A stretch of DNA of 64,000 nt from Nocardiopsis algeriensis. GTDB taxonomy: Bacteria > Actinomycetota > Actinomycetes > Streptosporangiales > Streptosporangiaceae. The notes under the pieces were generated by a model, which was not told the origin of the DNA, did not search any database, and worked only from the letters and a program-made list of their open reading frames with translations. The stretch lies in assembly GCF_014203695.1 (NCBI RefSeq), contig NZ_JACHJO010000001.1, forward strand, positions 192,369 through 256,368. Reading direction: 5' to 3'. Shown here piece after piece: positions 1 through 8,121 of the stretch (position 1 is the stretch's first letter; the number at the start of each line of letters is the position of its first letter). The position numbers and the translations under genes were made by a program.

Positions 1-1560
1 CACCCGACCACTCGCCTTCAATAGGGACCCGAGGCTGACCATCGCGAGAGCGTTACCAGCATTGGCGGCTTTACTCCACCAAGTCTCAGCCTCCCCCGCC
101 CGACCCACCTCCAACAGCAGGAGCCCAAGACCGACCATCGCACGGGCGTCACCAGCATCGGCCAACGGGCACCAGGCCGCGTCAGCAATATCGGTTCGCT
201 CAGCGCTGTAAGCCGCAACGCCAACGGTGAAGCGCTCTTGGTCGGTCACTGTGTTCAAGGCGGTGTGCCATACCGCGTCGGGTAGAGGGCCTGGGGTGGT
301 GAGGTAGTCGAAGGCCCGCCACCGGCGGCCGTCGTGGTCGGCAGGCACCAACAGGCCGGCTTGGCCGCTGCGCGGCTGGGTGGCCCACTCCCACGCCCGG
401 TCGCTCTCCTCCGGCAAAGGCGGTGGGGCGGGCAGATAGGCGGTGTGGGCGGCCTGGAGCTGCTTTTGGGTCAGCGGGCTGGACACCCCGGCCTGGGCCA
501 GGCCCACCGCTGCGGCCACCAGCGCGTAGCCGCGCGGGTGACCGTTGTCGGGGCCGTTGTCCCAGATCTCCTGGAGGCGGGGGCCAGCAGCCAGCTGCTC
601 GGCCACGCCGAAGCGCTCGCCGTCTGCGGCCTGGGCCAAGCGCTGGTCGTCGCTGGTACGGGCCCGCTCGCGCTCCGAATCGCTCCAGCGGCGGTCGATG
701 GTGACTGAGGCGGTTTTGAGCACTGCATATCCCACCCCCTCAGGGATAGGGGTGTGGTCGGTGGCGCTGGGGCGCAGGGCTTCCAGTCGTTCTTGGCGGA
801 TGGTGGCGGCCACCACCGCGCCGGCGTGGCCAAGCTCGGCCACTAGGGCGGGGGTAAGGCCGGACACACTCAGGTGGCGGTCCAGGTCGTCCAGCCACAC
901 CACCCACCCTTGCGGCGCCTGCCTGGCTCTTTCTGCGAGCCAGGCAGGCAAGGGCCGTAGGTCGGCGTCCTCGGGCGGAGCCACCAGCATCCGCTCGGGC
1001 AGGGTGCGGACCAACGCCGCTGCCAGCGCGCGGGTCTTGCCCGCGGTCGAGGCCCCGGTCACCAGCACCAGCCCACCACGCGGTGCAGCGCCAACCTCGG
1101 CCAGGCGCTGGTCGAGGTCGGCGTCCACGTCCCGAGCCACGTAGGGAGGCAGGTCTTCGCCGTCGGGGCCGGGCGGGGCGTGGTGGGCACCCAGTTCGCG
1201 CGGATCGGCCCGGTGGGCGGGCAGGGCGGTGTCCACCCACCCCGGCACCGGCGGAGTGGTCGGGGTGGGTGGGGAGTGCACAGTGACCGGGCCGCGGATG
1301 GTGCCGGCCTGGACTGCGGTGCCGGAGTTGTCGCCCATACGGTTGTTCACCTGCGGGGCTGTGGCAACGGGTGGGAGAGCTGGTGGTGAAGGTGTGCGGC
1401 GTGGCCAGGTCAGGGCCAGGGCCGCGGCAGCCAGCACGAACGACCCGATCCCCGCCGCCCAGGACACCTCCTCCGGTCCGGACAGCATCAGAAAGGCGCA
1501 CAGCACTGCGAGCAAGGCCGCCCCGGCGGCTGCCAGGGCCCACACCCAGGTTCGTCGCAT
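1..1560 (-). CDS. NLR/STAND-like membrane-anchored P-loop NTPase with Sel1-type repeats (partial, runs off left edge)
   Basis: The frame is open from the ATG at 1560 to position 1, giving 520 residues without a stop, so the C terminus is missing. Two hydrophobic helices (about residues 5-26 and 36-52) anchor the N terminus. A Gly/Asn-rich segment (72-92) with core TAVQAGTIRG follows; it resembles the RHIM-like bacterial amyloid signalling motif class often called BASS3. A Walker A box GASTAGKT (169-176) and a Walker B strand VVWLDDLD (220-227) mark the NTPase. The visible end shows two Sel1/TPR-like repeats (A-x-W-x-x-A-x-A-G-x-A-x-A-M-x-x-L-G). This domain order suggests a signal-transducing ATPase of a defence or cell-death system, but the effector end is not visible. 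The NTPase call is firm; the amyloid reading is inference. Confidence 0.75.
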   Translation of the reverse strand, partial: MRRTWVWALAAAGAALLAVLCAFLMLSGPEEVSWAAGIGSFVLAAAALALTWPRRTPSPPALPPVATAPQVNNRMGDNSGTAVQAGTIRGPVTVHSPPTPTTPPVPGWVDTALPAHRADPRELGAHHAPPGPDGEDLPPYVARDVDADLDQRLAEVGAAPRGGLVLVTGASTAGKTRALAAALVRTLPERMLVAPPEDADLRPLPAWLAERARQAPQGWVVWLDDLDRHLSVSGLTPALVAELGHAGAVVAATIRQERLEALRPSATDHTPIPEGVGYAVLKTASVTIDRRWSDSERERARTSDDQRLAQAADGERFGVAEQLAAGPRLQEIWDNGPDNGHPRGYALVAAAVGLAQAGVSSPLTQKQLQAAHTAYLPAPPPLPEESDRAWEWATQPRSGQAGLLVPADHDGRRWRAFDYLTTPGPLPDAVWHTALNTVTDQERFTVGVAAYSAERTDIADAAWCPLADAGDARAMVGLGLLLLEVGRAGEAETWWSKAANAGNALAMVSLGSLLKASGRV

Positions 1561-1617
1561 GTACCGATTCTGGCGCTTTCGCGGTGTTCTCGTACATGCG
1601 TTGTCAGGGTTTCCCTG

Positions 1618-1890
1618 ATGCTTGAGCGAAGGCGTGGGTCGTGCGGGCAGCCTGCTGGTCGGCGCAATGGACCTCAAGGGCATAGCAAGCTTGTTGCCGC
1701 GTCCGCTGAGTGCGTTACGAAAGCCGCGGACGAGGGCGCGTGCGCCCGGTCCGAAGGGATCGTCCCCGAGTGGGAAGCGGCGATCATCATCGCCACCGTG
1801 GACGGGCGTGGCCACCGGGTGTCCGAGCGGACAGGGCGGCGCACCCTGAAGGATGTCCGCGCCGCCCTCGAAGAGATGGCCACGGCTTGA
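1618..1890 (+). CDS. possible small gene or gene fragment, unknown function
   Basis: An open frame of 90 codons starts at the ATG at 1618. Only roughly the last 55 codons show the strong third-position G/C bias of real genes here; the first third looks non-coding. The C-terminal part is charged and includes a short hydrophobic strand (AAIIIATVD). This pattern suggests the tail of a gene that lost its front, or a small gene starting later than 1618. I recognise no family. Confidence 0.25.
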   Translation: MLERRRGSCGQPAGRRNGPQGHSKLVAASAECVTKAADEGACARSEGIVPEWEAAIIIATVDGRGHRVSERTGRRTLKDVRAALEEMATA

Positions 1891-1960
1891 CCGCCTGCCC
1901 CGCCGCGCGACATCGCCCTGTGCGGCGGGACACTATGAACTCACCCCCACAGGAGGAAAC

Positions 1961-2383
1961 ATGGGACTCGCCACCACCCCCACATGCTGGGCCGGCCCTT
2001 ACCATGCGTTCAACCACTGGCGTAACACCATCGCCGAAGCCGCCGGATACCCCCTCGGCGAGGTCCAGGGCCGGTACGGGCCCATCGTCTTCGTCGACAT
2101 CGGCGAAGAGCAGTACACCGACGAGCACATTCAAGGCGACTGGGACAGCCCACCCGCCGACATCTTGTTCGTGCTGCTGGTCCACTCCGACTGCGAAGGG
2201 CACATCCACCCCGAGCACGCCGGGCCGCTCGCCGACCGCCTCGAAGGGCTCATCCCCGCGGTGGAGGACACCAGCTCCGGGGACGCACCGTGGGAGCGAG
2301 AGGAGACCGTGGCCTCCATGCACAGGTTTATTGCGGGACTGCGGGAGGCGGCAAGCACAGGGGAGAAGGTCCTGTTTCACTGA
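1961..2383 (+). CDS. hypothetical protein, 140 aa
   Basis: The ATG at 1961 has an excellent AGGAGG ribosome binding site six bases upstream (1951-1956), so I prefer it to the longer in-frame opening at 1853. The product is acidic and soluble, with no signal peptide or membrane helix. It has alternating hydrophobic strands (for example GPIVFVDIG and DILFVLLVHSDCEGHI) and a helical C terminus, consistent with a compact alpha/beta domain. Histidines and a cysteine lie close together near its middle (HSDCEGHIHPEH), which could bind metal, but that is speculation. I do not recognise the family. It sits in the accessory strip next to the tRNA gene. Confidence 0.6.
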   Translation: MGLATTPTCWAGPYHAFNHWRNTIAEAAGYPLGEVQGRYGPIVFVDIGEEQYTDEHIQGDWDSPPADILFVLLVHSDCEGHIHPEHAGPLADRLEGLIPAVEDTSSGDAPWEREETVASMHRFIAGLREAASTGEKVLFH

Positions 2384-2607
2384 GTCATCCCCCGACTGCG
2401 TGCACGCGCGCCTGACCATCTGTCGAAGATCTGCAGGACGCGACGGCGGACTATGACGCCCCCGGTGTTGGGGGATGCACATGCTGACCTCCCGACGCAC
2501 GAGAGGGCAGCTGGTGCACACGCTGACCTGAACTGGCCAGGCGGGTTTGCGGGATGGTGTGGCGTGCCACGATGGGCCGCACATCCCCGTCCTGCGAGGA
2601 GTTCGCC

Positions 2608-3156
2608 ATGGCTGACGTCCAGCTCCGTCCCGATATTCAGGCTGCCCGGAACCGAATGTCGTACCGGCTCGGGTCGAACCGTGAGATCAAGAGGCTCGTG
2701 AACTACCTGTGGGAGGGCGAGACCGTCACCCACCTGGTAGGCGGAGTGTACGGACCCGGCACCGGCCTTGTGGTGCTCACCGACAGGCGGATGATGTTCA
2801 TCAAGGACGGGTGGACCAGTCAGGTCACCGAGGACTTCCCATTCGAGAAGATCTCGTCGGTGCAGTGGTCGGCAGGGATGATGCTCGGAAAGATCACCAT
2901 CTTCGCCAGTGGTAACAAGGCCGAGATCGAGCAGGTGCAGAAGCCGGACGGCAAGGCCATCGTGGATGCGTTGAACAGCATCATCACGAAGGCTCCGGCG
3001 CCCGTTCCGGCTGTCCCGGTCACAACCGCTCCAGTTCAGCCGACACCCGCTCCAGCTTCACTGTCCCAGGTGCCGTCCTTCGAACTGGTGAAGGAGTTGC
3101 GCAATCGTGGCGCTCTGTCTCCAGAGGAGTTCGGGCAGATCGTGGCGCGTCTGTAG
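2608..3156 (+). CDS. bacterial PH-like domain protein with C-terminal SHOCT motif
   Basis: The start is the ATG at 2608, preceded by GAGGAG at 2596-2601. The 182-residue product has an N-terminal PH-like beta domain (about residues 30-125) with the typical run of strands: LVVLTDRRMMFIKDG, then an alternating strand pair, then a terminal helix. A Pro/Ala/Val-rich linker follows. The last 30 residues (FELVKELRNRGALSPEEF) form a SHOCT motif, the short oligomerisation helix pair found at the ends of many bacterial proteins. Proteins of this layout are often encoded on prophages and islands; their function is not established. No signal peptide or membrane span is seen, so it is probably cytoplasmic. 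Confidence 0.75.
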   Translation: MADVQLRPDIQAARNRMSYRLGSNREIKRLVNYLWEGETVTHLVGGVYGPGTGLVVLTDRRMMFIKDGWTSQVTEDFPFEKISSVQWSAGMMLGKITIFASGNKAEIEQVQKPDGKAIVDALNSIITKAPAPVPAVPVTTAPVQPTPAPASLSQVPSFELVKELRNRGALSPEEFGQIVARL

Positions 3157-3189
3157 ACACCCCGACTGGCTCAGCGTCCCTACCCCCAA

Positions 3190-3432
3190 CGGGAGCGGAG
3201 CCCGAGCAGGGCACGCGGTGAGTGAGCCGACCGCCGGAGGCCCAGGTGGTGCTCCCATCCAGGTGGCCGACGAGGCCGCGCACAAACTCCCGGAGTCTCT
3301 CTTCCGGGTCGCCCGCGTGGATCTTGAGGTCACCATCGCCTTCTGAGCGATGACGGTGATCGTGCCGAGTTCACGCAGTCCGCCCGTACCGGTCTGGGAG
3401 TGCAAGCAAAGGTCGGCGGTGCCGTTGGCCAT
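3190..3432 (-). pseudogene. frameshifted remnant of a small hypothetical gene
   Basis: Reading from the ATG at 3432, which has a GGGGGAG box upstream, gives MANGTADLCLHSQTGTGGLR and about 11 more codons of plausible coding sequence. Near 3340 the sensible reading moves to another frame, which continues with DLKIHAGDPEERLREFVRGL. Joined, the two parts look like one small alpha/beta protein of about 70-80 residues whose strands and final helix straddle a one-base indel. The 3' boundary is approximate, because the second frame continues without a clear end into the neighbouring gene. It may be a decayed gene or a sequencing error. Confidence 0.35.
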
Positions 3433-3604
3433 GGACACTCCCCCCGGGAGGCATGAGGGTCAGGCCCTTGAACGCCGCCCGCCGGACGGGTCTGGCAGGC
3501 ATGGGAGGCCGGGCGAAGGCCTTCTGTCGCCGGGGTGTTACTGCCACGCAGGTGTACCTGTGCGCCGTCCGCCCTGGTGCTTCCCCCTACTGAAAGAGGT
3601 GTGC

Positions 3605-3790
3605 ATGTCATCTGCGTGGATCATGGGTACGGTCGCTGCGGCACTGATCGTCGGCGGGATCGCTGCGGCATGGGCGGTGTCGGTGATGGCTGATCCGTTG
3701 GCGCCTGCGCTGATCGCTGCGGGCGTGATCATGGCGGTTGGCGTGGTTACTGGGGTGCCACCGCGCCCGAAGGGTCGTTCGGGGGTGTGA
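3605..3790 (+). CDS. small two-helix membrane protein, 61 aa
   Basis: The ATG at 3605 follows a GAAAGAGG ribosome binding site and fits better than the long upstream opening at 3350. The product is almost entirely two hydrophobic helices (about residues 5-26 and 31-52) with a short polar tail ending PRPKGRSGV. Small proteins like this are common on actinomycete islands and have no defined function. It is the last recognisable gene before the tRNA; positions 3791-4074 show nothing I can support as coding. Confidence 0.55.
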   Translation: MSSAWIMGTVAAALIVGGIAAAWAVSVMADPLAPALIAAGVIMAVGVVTGVPPRPKGRSGV

Positions 3791-4074
3791 GGGAAGCTTT
3801 GGCCAGTCACCGCCAAGATCGGCCAGGGCAGCAACTACCGATTGGGGCGGGCCTGTGGCAACCACGCAAAAATGCGGTGCTTCTTGGGGATAGGGGAGCC
3901 GTCCAAGCTTCCACGCTCGGGCATGGCGGGGCAACCGTGCCAGGTGCCAACTTCGGCATGAAGAATGTGCCCGGTCCCCTGGGATCTTGCGTTCACTGCC
4001 TGAGGCCAAGCCCGCAGACCTCCGGCGGGGGTCGCACAGAACTGTCGTTCCACCGCTCCCCACGTGAGTGAGGT

Positions 4075-4150
4075 TGGAGCCGGCGAGGGGACTTGAACCC
4101 CTAACCTACCGCTTACAAGGCGGTTGCTCTGCCGATTGAGCTACGCCGGC
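4075..4150 (-). tRNA. tRNA-Thr (anticodon UGU), CCA encoded
   Basis: Read on the minus strand from 4150, the sequence folds into a full cloverleaf: a seven-base acceptor stem GCCGGCG/CGCCGGC, a D arm, an anticodon stem CCGCC/GGCGG-type with loop CTTGTAA (anticodon TGT), and a T arm AGGGG-TTCAAGT-CCCCT. The discriminator base is T at 4078 and the CCA end is encoded at 4077-4075. The tRNA 3' end faces the accessory strip at lower coordinates, the usual orientation for an integrated island. Confidence 0.95.
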
Positions 4151-4240
4151 GGACCGCGGATCCCCGTGCCGGGGACCGCTTCCACCCGAATGGTACCGGC
4201 TGTGGGACACGGGGGCCCACTCGGATGCCGTCGGCACCGG

Positions 4241-5281
4241 TCAGGCCTTCTCGAGCATGGCCAGGACCGCCTCCTCCACGCCGCCCCGGGTGGCGAGTTC
4301 GCCCGGAGGGGTGTCCTCGCCGAGCTCGGCCAGGGCCGCGGCGACGGTCACACCCTCCTCGTGGAGCCGGAAAACCCTCGGGTCGATGTAGGAGGCGCGG
4401 GCGACCGCCTCGGTGTTGCCCAGGTGGTCGGCGACCTCGCGGACCACGTGGGCCTCCACGCGGGCCCGGTCGGCCTCGCCGGGGACCGCCACGGCCACGC
4501 CCACGGCGGCCAGGACCGTCGCGTGCCAGGTCCGGAACTCCTTGACGGTGCGGTCCTCGCCCGAGACCTCGCGCAGGTAGGCGTTGAGATCCTCGCTGCG
4601 GACGTTGTGCCAGCCGTCCCCGTTCCGGTGGGCGAACAGCTCCTGGCCCGGCTCGCGGGCCCTGCGCAGGGAGGCCAGCACCCGGCACACGTCCGGTTCG
4701 GCGCACTCGAAGCGCTGCTGCTTGCCGGCCTTGCCGGGGAACTCGACGACGGCCCCGGCCCGGGTGAGGTGGACGTGCTCGCGCAGCAGGGTCGCCACCC
4801 CGTAGGAGTCGTTCTGCTCGGCGTACTCGGCCCCGCCCGCGCGCAGGAAGCCGAGATCGACCATCCGCAGCGCCGCGGCCAGGACGCGTTCGCGGCCCAG
4901 ACCGCGCCCCTCCAGGTGCTCGGCGACCCTCGCGCGGATCCGGGGCAGCAGCCGCGCGAAGTCCAGGGTGCGGTCGAACTTGGCCTCGTCGCTGCGGCGG
5001 CGCCACTCGGGGTGGTAGAGGTACTGGCGGCGCCCCGCATCGTCGGTTCCGCACGCCTGGATGTGCCCCTCCGGGGAGGCGCAGATCCACACGTCGCGCC
5101 AGGCCGGGGGCACGACCAGGTCCTTGACGCGCCTCAGCTCGTCCGGATCGGTGATCCGGTTCCCCTCGGCGTCGTGGTAGCTGAACCCGCGCCCGCGCCG
5201 GATGCGCCGGATCCCCGGTTCGGTGGGATCGCTGCGCCGCAGCCCCGAGCCGAGCAGTTCGTCGGTCTCCCCCGCTGACAT
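4241..5281 (-). CDS. DNA topoisomerase IB
   Basis: The product is a poxvirus-like type IB topoisomerase, which relaxes supercoils through a 3'-phosphotyrosyl intermediate. In its 346 residues I see the N-terminal DNA-binding region (about 20-100), the helical catalytic domain, and the catalytic tyrosine in ASYIDPRV (Tyr298) near the C-terminal helices. KQQRFECAEPD and FRTWHATV (about 188-256) fit the catalytic Arg/Lys/Arg/His environment. I chose the ATG at 5281; an in-frame GTG at 5308 would add nine residues and start four bases after the rlmB stop. The gene is probably cotranscribed with rlmB just upstream. Confidence 0.9.
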   Translation of the reverse strand: MSAGETDELLGSGLRRSDPTEPGIRRIRRGRGFSYHDAEGNRITDPDELRRVKDLVVPPAWRDVWICASPEGHIQACGTDDAGRRQYLYHPEWRRRSDEAKFDRTLDFARLLPRIRARVAEHLEGRGLGRERVLAAALRMVDLGFLRAGGAEYAEQNDSYGVATLLREHVHLTRAGAVVEFPGKAGKQQRFECAEPDVCRVLASLRRAREPGQELFAHRNGDGWHNVRSEDLNAYLREVSGEDRTVKEFRTWHATVLAAVGVAVAVPGEADRARVEAHVVREVADHLGNTEAVARASYIDPRVFRLHEEGVTVAAALAELGEDTPPGELATRGGVEEAVLAMLEKA

Positions 5282-5311
5282 ACCCCTACCGCTGCCCCGG
5301 CGGGGCACGGG

Positions 5312-6280
5312 CTAACTCGCGTCGGCCGCCGCGTTGCGCAGGCGGGAGACCTCGTAGAGGGTGACGCCCGCGGCCACGGAGGCGTTGAGCGACTCGGCGT
5401 CGCCGATCGGGATGCCCGCGACCACGTCGCACGCCTCCCGCACCAGCCGGGACAGCCCCTTGCCCTCCGAGCCGACCACGATCACCAGCGGGCCGGTGGC
5501 CAGCTCCAGGCCCGGAATCACGGTGTCGCCGCCCGCGTCCAGCCCCACGACGAACAGACCCGCCTTCTTGAAGGTCTCCAGGGCCCGGGTCAGGTTGGTG
5601 GCCTGGGCGACGGGGAGGCGGGCCAGGGTGCCGGCGGAGGTCTTCCACGCGGTCATGTTCACGCCGGCCGAGCGCCGCTCGGGGATGAGCAGGCCGTGGG
5701 CGTCGAACGCCGCGGCCGAACGCGCGATGGCGCCCAGGTTGTGCGGGTCGGTGACGCCGTCCAGGGCGACGATCAGCGGCGGGGTGTCCGCCTCCTGGGC
5801 GCGCTCCAGCAGGCCCTCGGCCGACCAGTACTGGTAGGGCCGCACCTGGAGCACCAGGCCCTGGTGGGCGGCTCCGGGCTGGCCGTTGCTCTCGCAGCGG
5901 CGGTCCAGCTCGGCGCGGGTCACCTCGACGACGTCGACGCCGCTCTCACCGGCCAGGCGGGCGGCCTCGGTGACGCGCTCGTCGCTGTCCAGGCTGTTGG
6001 CCAGGAACAGGCGGGTGGCGGGCATCCCGGCGCGCAGCGCCTCCACCACGGGGTTGCGGCCGACCAGCAGGTCGGAGTCCGTGCTGCGGCGCCGCTCGGC
6101 CCCGGTGCCGGGCTCGCTCCCCGCGGCGGGCCGGGGACGGCGGGCCGCCTTGGCGCGCTGCTTGCCCTCGTACCAGTGCCGCTGCTCGGCGGGCAGGGTG
6201 CCGCTCTTGCCCTCAAGTGCGCGGCGGCCCTTGCCGCCGCTCCCCTTGGTCGGGCCCTTCTTGCTCTTCTTCGCCGGCAT
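5312..6280 (-). CDS. rlmB: 23S rRNA (guanosine-2'-O)-methyltransferase RlmB
   Basis: This SPOUT-class enzyme methylates a guanosine ribose in 23S rRNA with S-adenosylmethionine. The 322-residue protein begins with a Lys-rich tail, then the substrate-binding domain starting near LVGRNPVVEAL. The trefoil-knot catalytic domain follows, with motif 1 (DPHNLGAIARSA), motif 2 (GSEGKGLS) and motif 3 (IPIGDAESLNASVAA). The ATG at 6280 is favoured over one at 6364 because of an AGGAAGG box upstream. The cysS-rlmB order is conserved in actinobacteria and places both in the translation cluster that starts with carD-ispF. Confidence 0.93.
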   Translation of the reverse strand: MPAKKSKKGPTKGSGGKGRRALEGKSGTLPAEQRHWYEGKQRAKAARRPRPAAGSEPGTGAERRRSTDSDLLVGRNPVVEALRAGMPATRLFLANSLDSDERVTEAARLAGESGVDVVEVTRAELDRRCESNGQPGAAHQGLVLQVRPYQYWSAEGLLERAQEADTPPLIVALDGVTDPHNLGAIARSAAAFDAHGLLIPERRSAGVNMTAWKTSAGTLARLPVAQATNLTRALETFKKAGLFVVGLDAGGDTVIPGLELATGPLVIVVGSEGKGLSRLVREACDVVAGIPIGDAESLNASVAAGVTLYEVSRLRNAAADAS

Positions 6281-6406
6281 GGTCGCCGCCTTCCTGCGTC
6301 TCGCGGGCATGCCGGAGTCGCGGTGCGTCCGGCCGGTGGGTTCCGCCGCAGAGCGCGGCGGCAAAGTCCCAGACTAGTGCGGCCGCGCCACCGCACGGGC
6401 CCGGAG

Positions 6407-7810
6407 TCAGTCCCGGCGCAGGTCCCAGCGGGGGCCCTCCGGCGTGTCCTCGACCACGATGCCCGCCTCGGTGAGCTGGTCGCGGATCGCGTCGGCCGCC
6501 GCGTAGTCCTTGCGGCCGCGGGCCGCCTGGCGCTGTCCGAGGGCGACCGCGACGAGGGCGTCGACGACCTCGCGCAGCCCCTGGTCCCCACCGGTGGCCC
6601 ACTGCTCGTCGAGCGGGTCCAGGCCGAGAACGCCGAGCATGGCGCGCAGCTCCCCCGCGATCTCGGCGGCCTTCTCCTTGTCTCCGGCGGCCAGGGCGGT
6701 GTTGCCCTCGCGCACGTGCCCGTGCACCACGGCGAGCCCCTGGGACACGCCCAGGTCGTCGTCGAGCGCGTCGGCGAACGCGGCGGGGACCCGCGCGGCC
6801 GGGGCGATCTCGCCGAGTACCTCGGCGGCCCGGGTCAGGAAGCCCTCGATCCGCTGGTAGGCGGCGGCCGCCTCGTGCAGGGCGGCGTCGGAGTAGTCGA
6901 TGGTGGAGCGGTAGTGCGCCTGGCCCAGGTAGTACCGCAGTTCGACGGGCCGCACCTTGCGGACCATCTGCGGAATGAGCATCGAGTTGCCGAGCGACTT
7001 GCTCATCTTCTCGCCGCCGACGGCCAGGAGGCCGTTGTGCAGCCAGTAGCGGGCGAAGCCGTCACCGGCGGCGCGGGACTGGGCGAGCTCGTTCTCGTGG
7101 TGCGGGAAGACCAGGTCGAGGCCGCCGCCGTGGATGTCGAAGCTGGGCCCGAGGTACTTGGTGGACATGGCCGAGCACTCCAGGTGCCAGCCGGGCCGAC
7201 CGCGCCCCCACGGGGTGTCCCAGCTGGGCTCGCCCGGCTTGGCGCCCTTCCAGAGGGCGAAGTCGCGGGGGTCGCGCTTGTCGCGGTCGGAGCCGGTGTC
7301 GGCGGACGGGACGACCTGCTCCAGGCGCTGGTTGGACAGCTCGCCGTAGGCCGGGTAGGAGCGCACGTCGAAGTAGACGTCGCCGGAGCCGTCACCGGCG
7401 GCGTAGGCGTGCCCCTCGTCGATGAGGCGCTGCATGAGTTCGATCATCTCCGGCACGTGGCCGGTGGCGCGCGGCTCGACCGTGGGCGGCAGGCAGCCCA
7501 GGGTGTCGTAGGCGTGGGTGAAGGCCCGCTGGTTGCGCTCGCTCACCTGCCACCACGGCACGCCCTCCGCGGCGGAGACGTTGATGATCTTGTCGTCGAT
7601 GTCGGTGACGTTACGGCAGAAGGTGACCTCGTAGCCCGAGTAGGTCAGCCAGCGTCGCAGGATGTCGAAGTTCACCCCGGAGCGGATGTGACCGATGTGG
7701 GGAGGTGCCTGCACCGTGGCACCACACAGGTACAGGGAGGCATGTCCCTCGCGGAGGGGGACGAACTCTCGGACCTGCCGGGCACTGGTGTCGTAGAAGC
7801 GCAGACTCAC
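6407..7810 (-). CDS. cysS: cysteinyl-tRNA synthetase
   Basis: This class I synthetase charges tRNA-Cys with cysteine. The 467-residue protein shows the zinc-binding Cys29 in LYLCGATVQ, the HIGH signature at 38-41 (PHIGHIRSG), a second zinc-site region in WHLECSAM with FPHHENE, and the KMSKS loop at 268-272. The length is typical. The sequence [13 protein letters not shown] matches the genuine CysS group; the mycothiol ligase MshC is a paralogue of this fold, so a weaker match would have been ambiguous. It lies upstream of rlmB with a 126-base gap. Confidence 0.95.
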   Translation of the reverse strand: MSLRFYDTSARQVREFVPLREGHASLYLCGATVQAPPHIGHIRSGVNFDILRRWLTYSGYEVTFCRNVTDIDDKIINVSAAEGVPWWQVSERNQRAFTHAYDTLGCLPPTVEPRATGHVPEMIELMQRLIDEGHAYAAGDGSGDVYFDVRSYPAYGELSNQRLEQVVPSADTGSDRDKRDPRDFALWKGAKPGEPSWDTPWGRGRPGWHLECSAMSTKYLGPSFDIHGGGLDLVFPHHENELAQSRAAGDGFARYWLHNGLLAVGGEKMSKSLGNSMLIPQMVRKVRPVELRYYLGQAHYRSTIDYSDAALHEAAAAYQRIEGFLTRAAEVLGEIAPAARVPAAFADALDDDLGVSQGLAVVHGHVREGNTALAAGDKEKAAEIAGELRAMLGVLGLDPLDEQWATGGDQGLREVVDALVAVALGQRQAARGRKDYAAADAIRDQLTEAGIVVEDTPEGPRWDLRRD

Positions 7811-8121
7811 GCTGTCAAGCCTATCGGCTTTCCCCTCGCCCCCATGTCACGAACGGACTTTCGACGGGGGAAGGTGCCCGCCGGGGCCCTCCGCCTTTCG
7901 ATCGGACATCCCCGAGACCGTATATATGTCGAGCCGTATTCGAAACGCCTGCGTGTGAGATCGAGCGGAACGGGGTAACCCACCTCAGGAATACCCGACC
8001 AACAGACCTCGCATATCCCGATATACCGGCATGCGCACCTCTGATTTCGGCACGTCTGCACGTAGCCGCAATCGGCCGGAATCTCGTGTCGGCGGGACCG
8101 TCTCGACTACGCTTCCTGGCG
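7811..8121 (+). promoter_or_regulatory. divergent promoter region between cysS and the membrane protein gene
   Basis: This 311-base gap separates two divergent genes and should carry both promoters. It is noticeably poorer in GC than its surroundings, especially 7915-8045, which contains GTATATATG and repeated ATATCCC/GATATACC words. I see no open frame with coding character and no RNA gene. Confidence 0.4.

Noticed and set aside
740..1597. 285-codon minus-strand frame over the left-edge gene
   Set aside because: It is a shadow frame. The true frame starts at 1560, carries the Walker A and B motifs and stays open to the edge.
3787..4071. 94-codon plus-strand frame before the tRNA
   Set aside because: It lacks the third-position G/C bias of real genes here, has no ribosome binding site and resembles nothing I know.
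4124..5278. Long plus-strand frame opposite topoisomerase IB
   Set aside because: The minus strand encodes a recognisable enzyme with its catalytic tyrosine. The plus frame is the GC-rich antisense shadow common in this genome.
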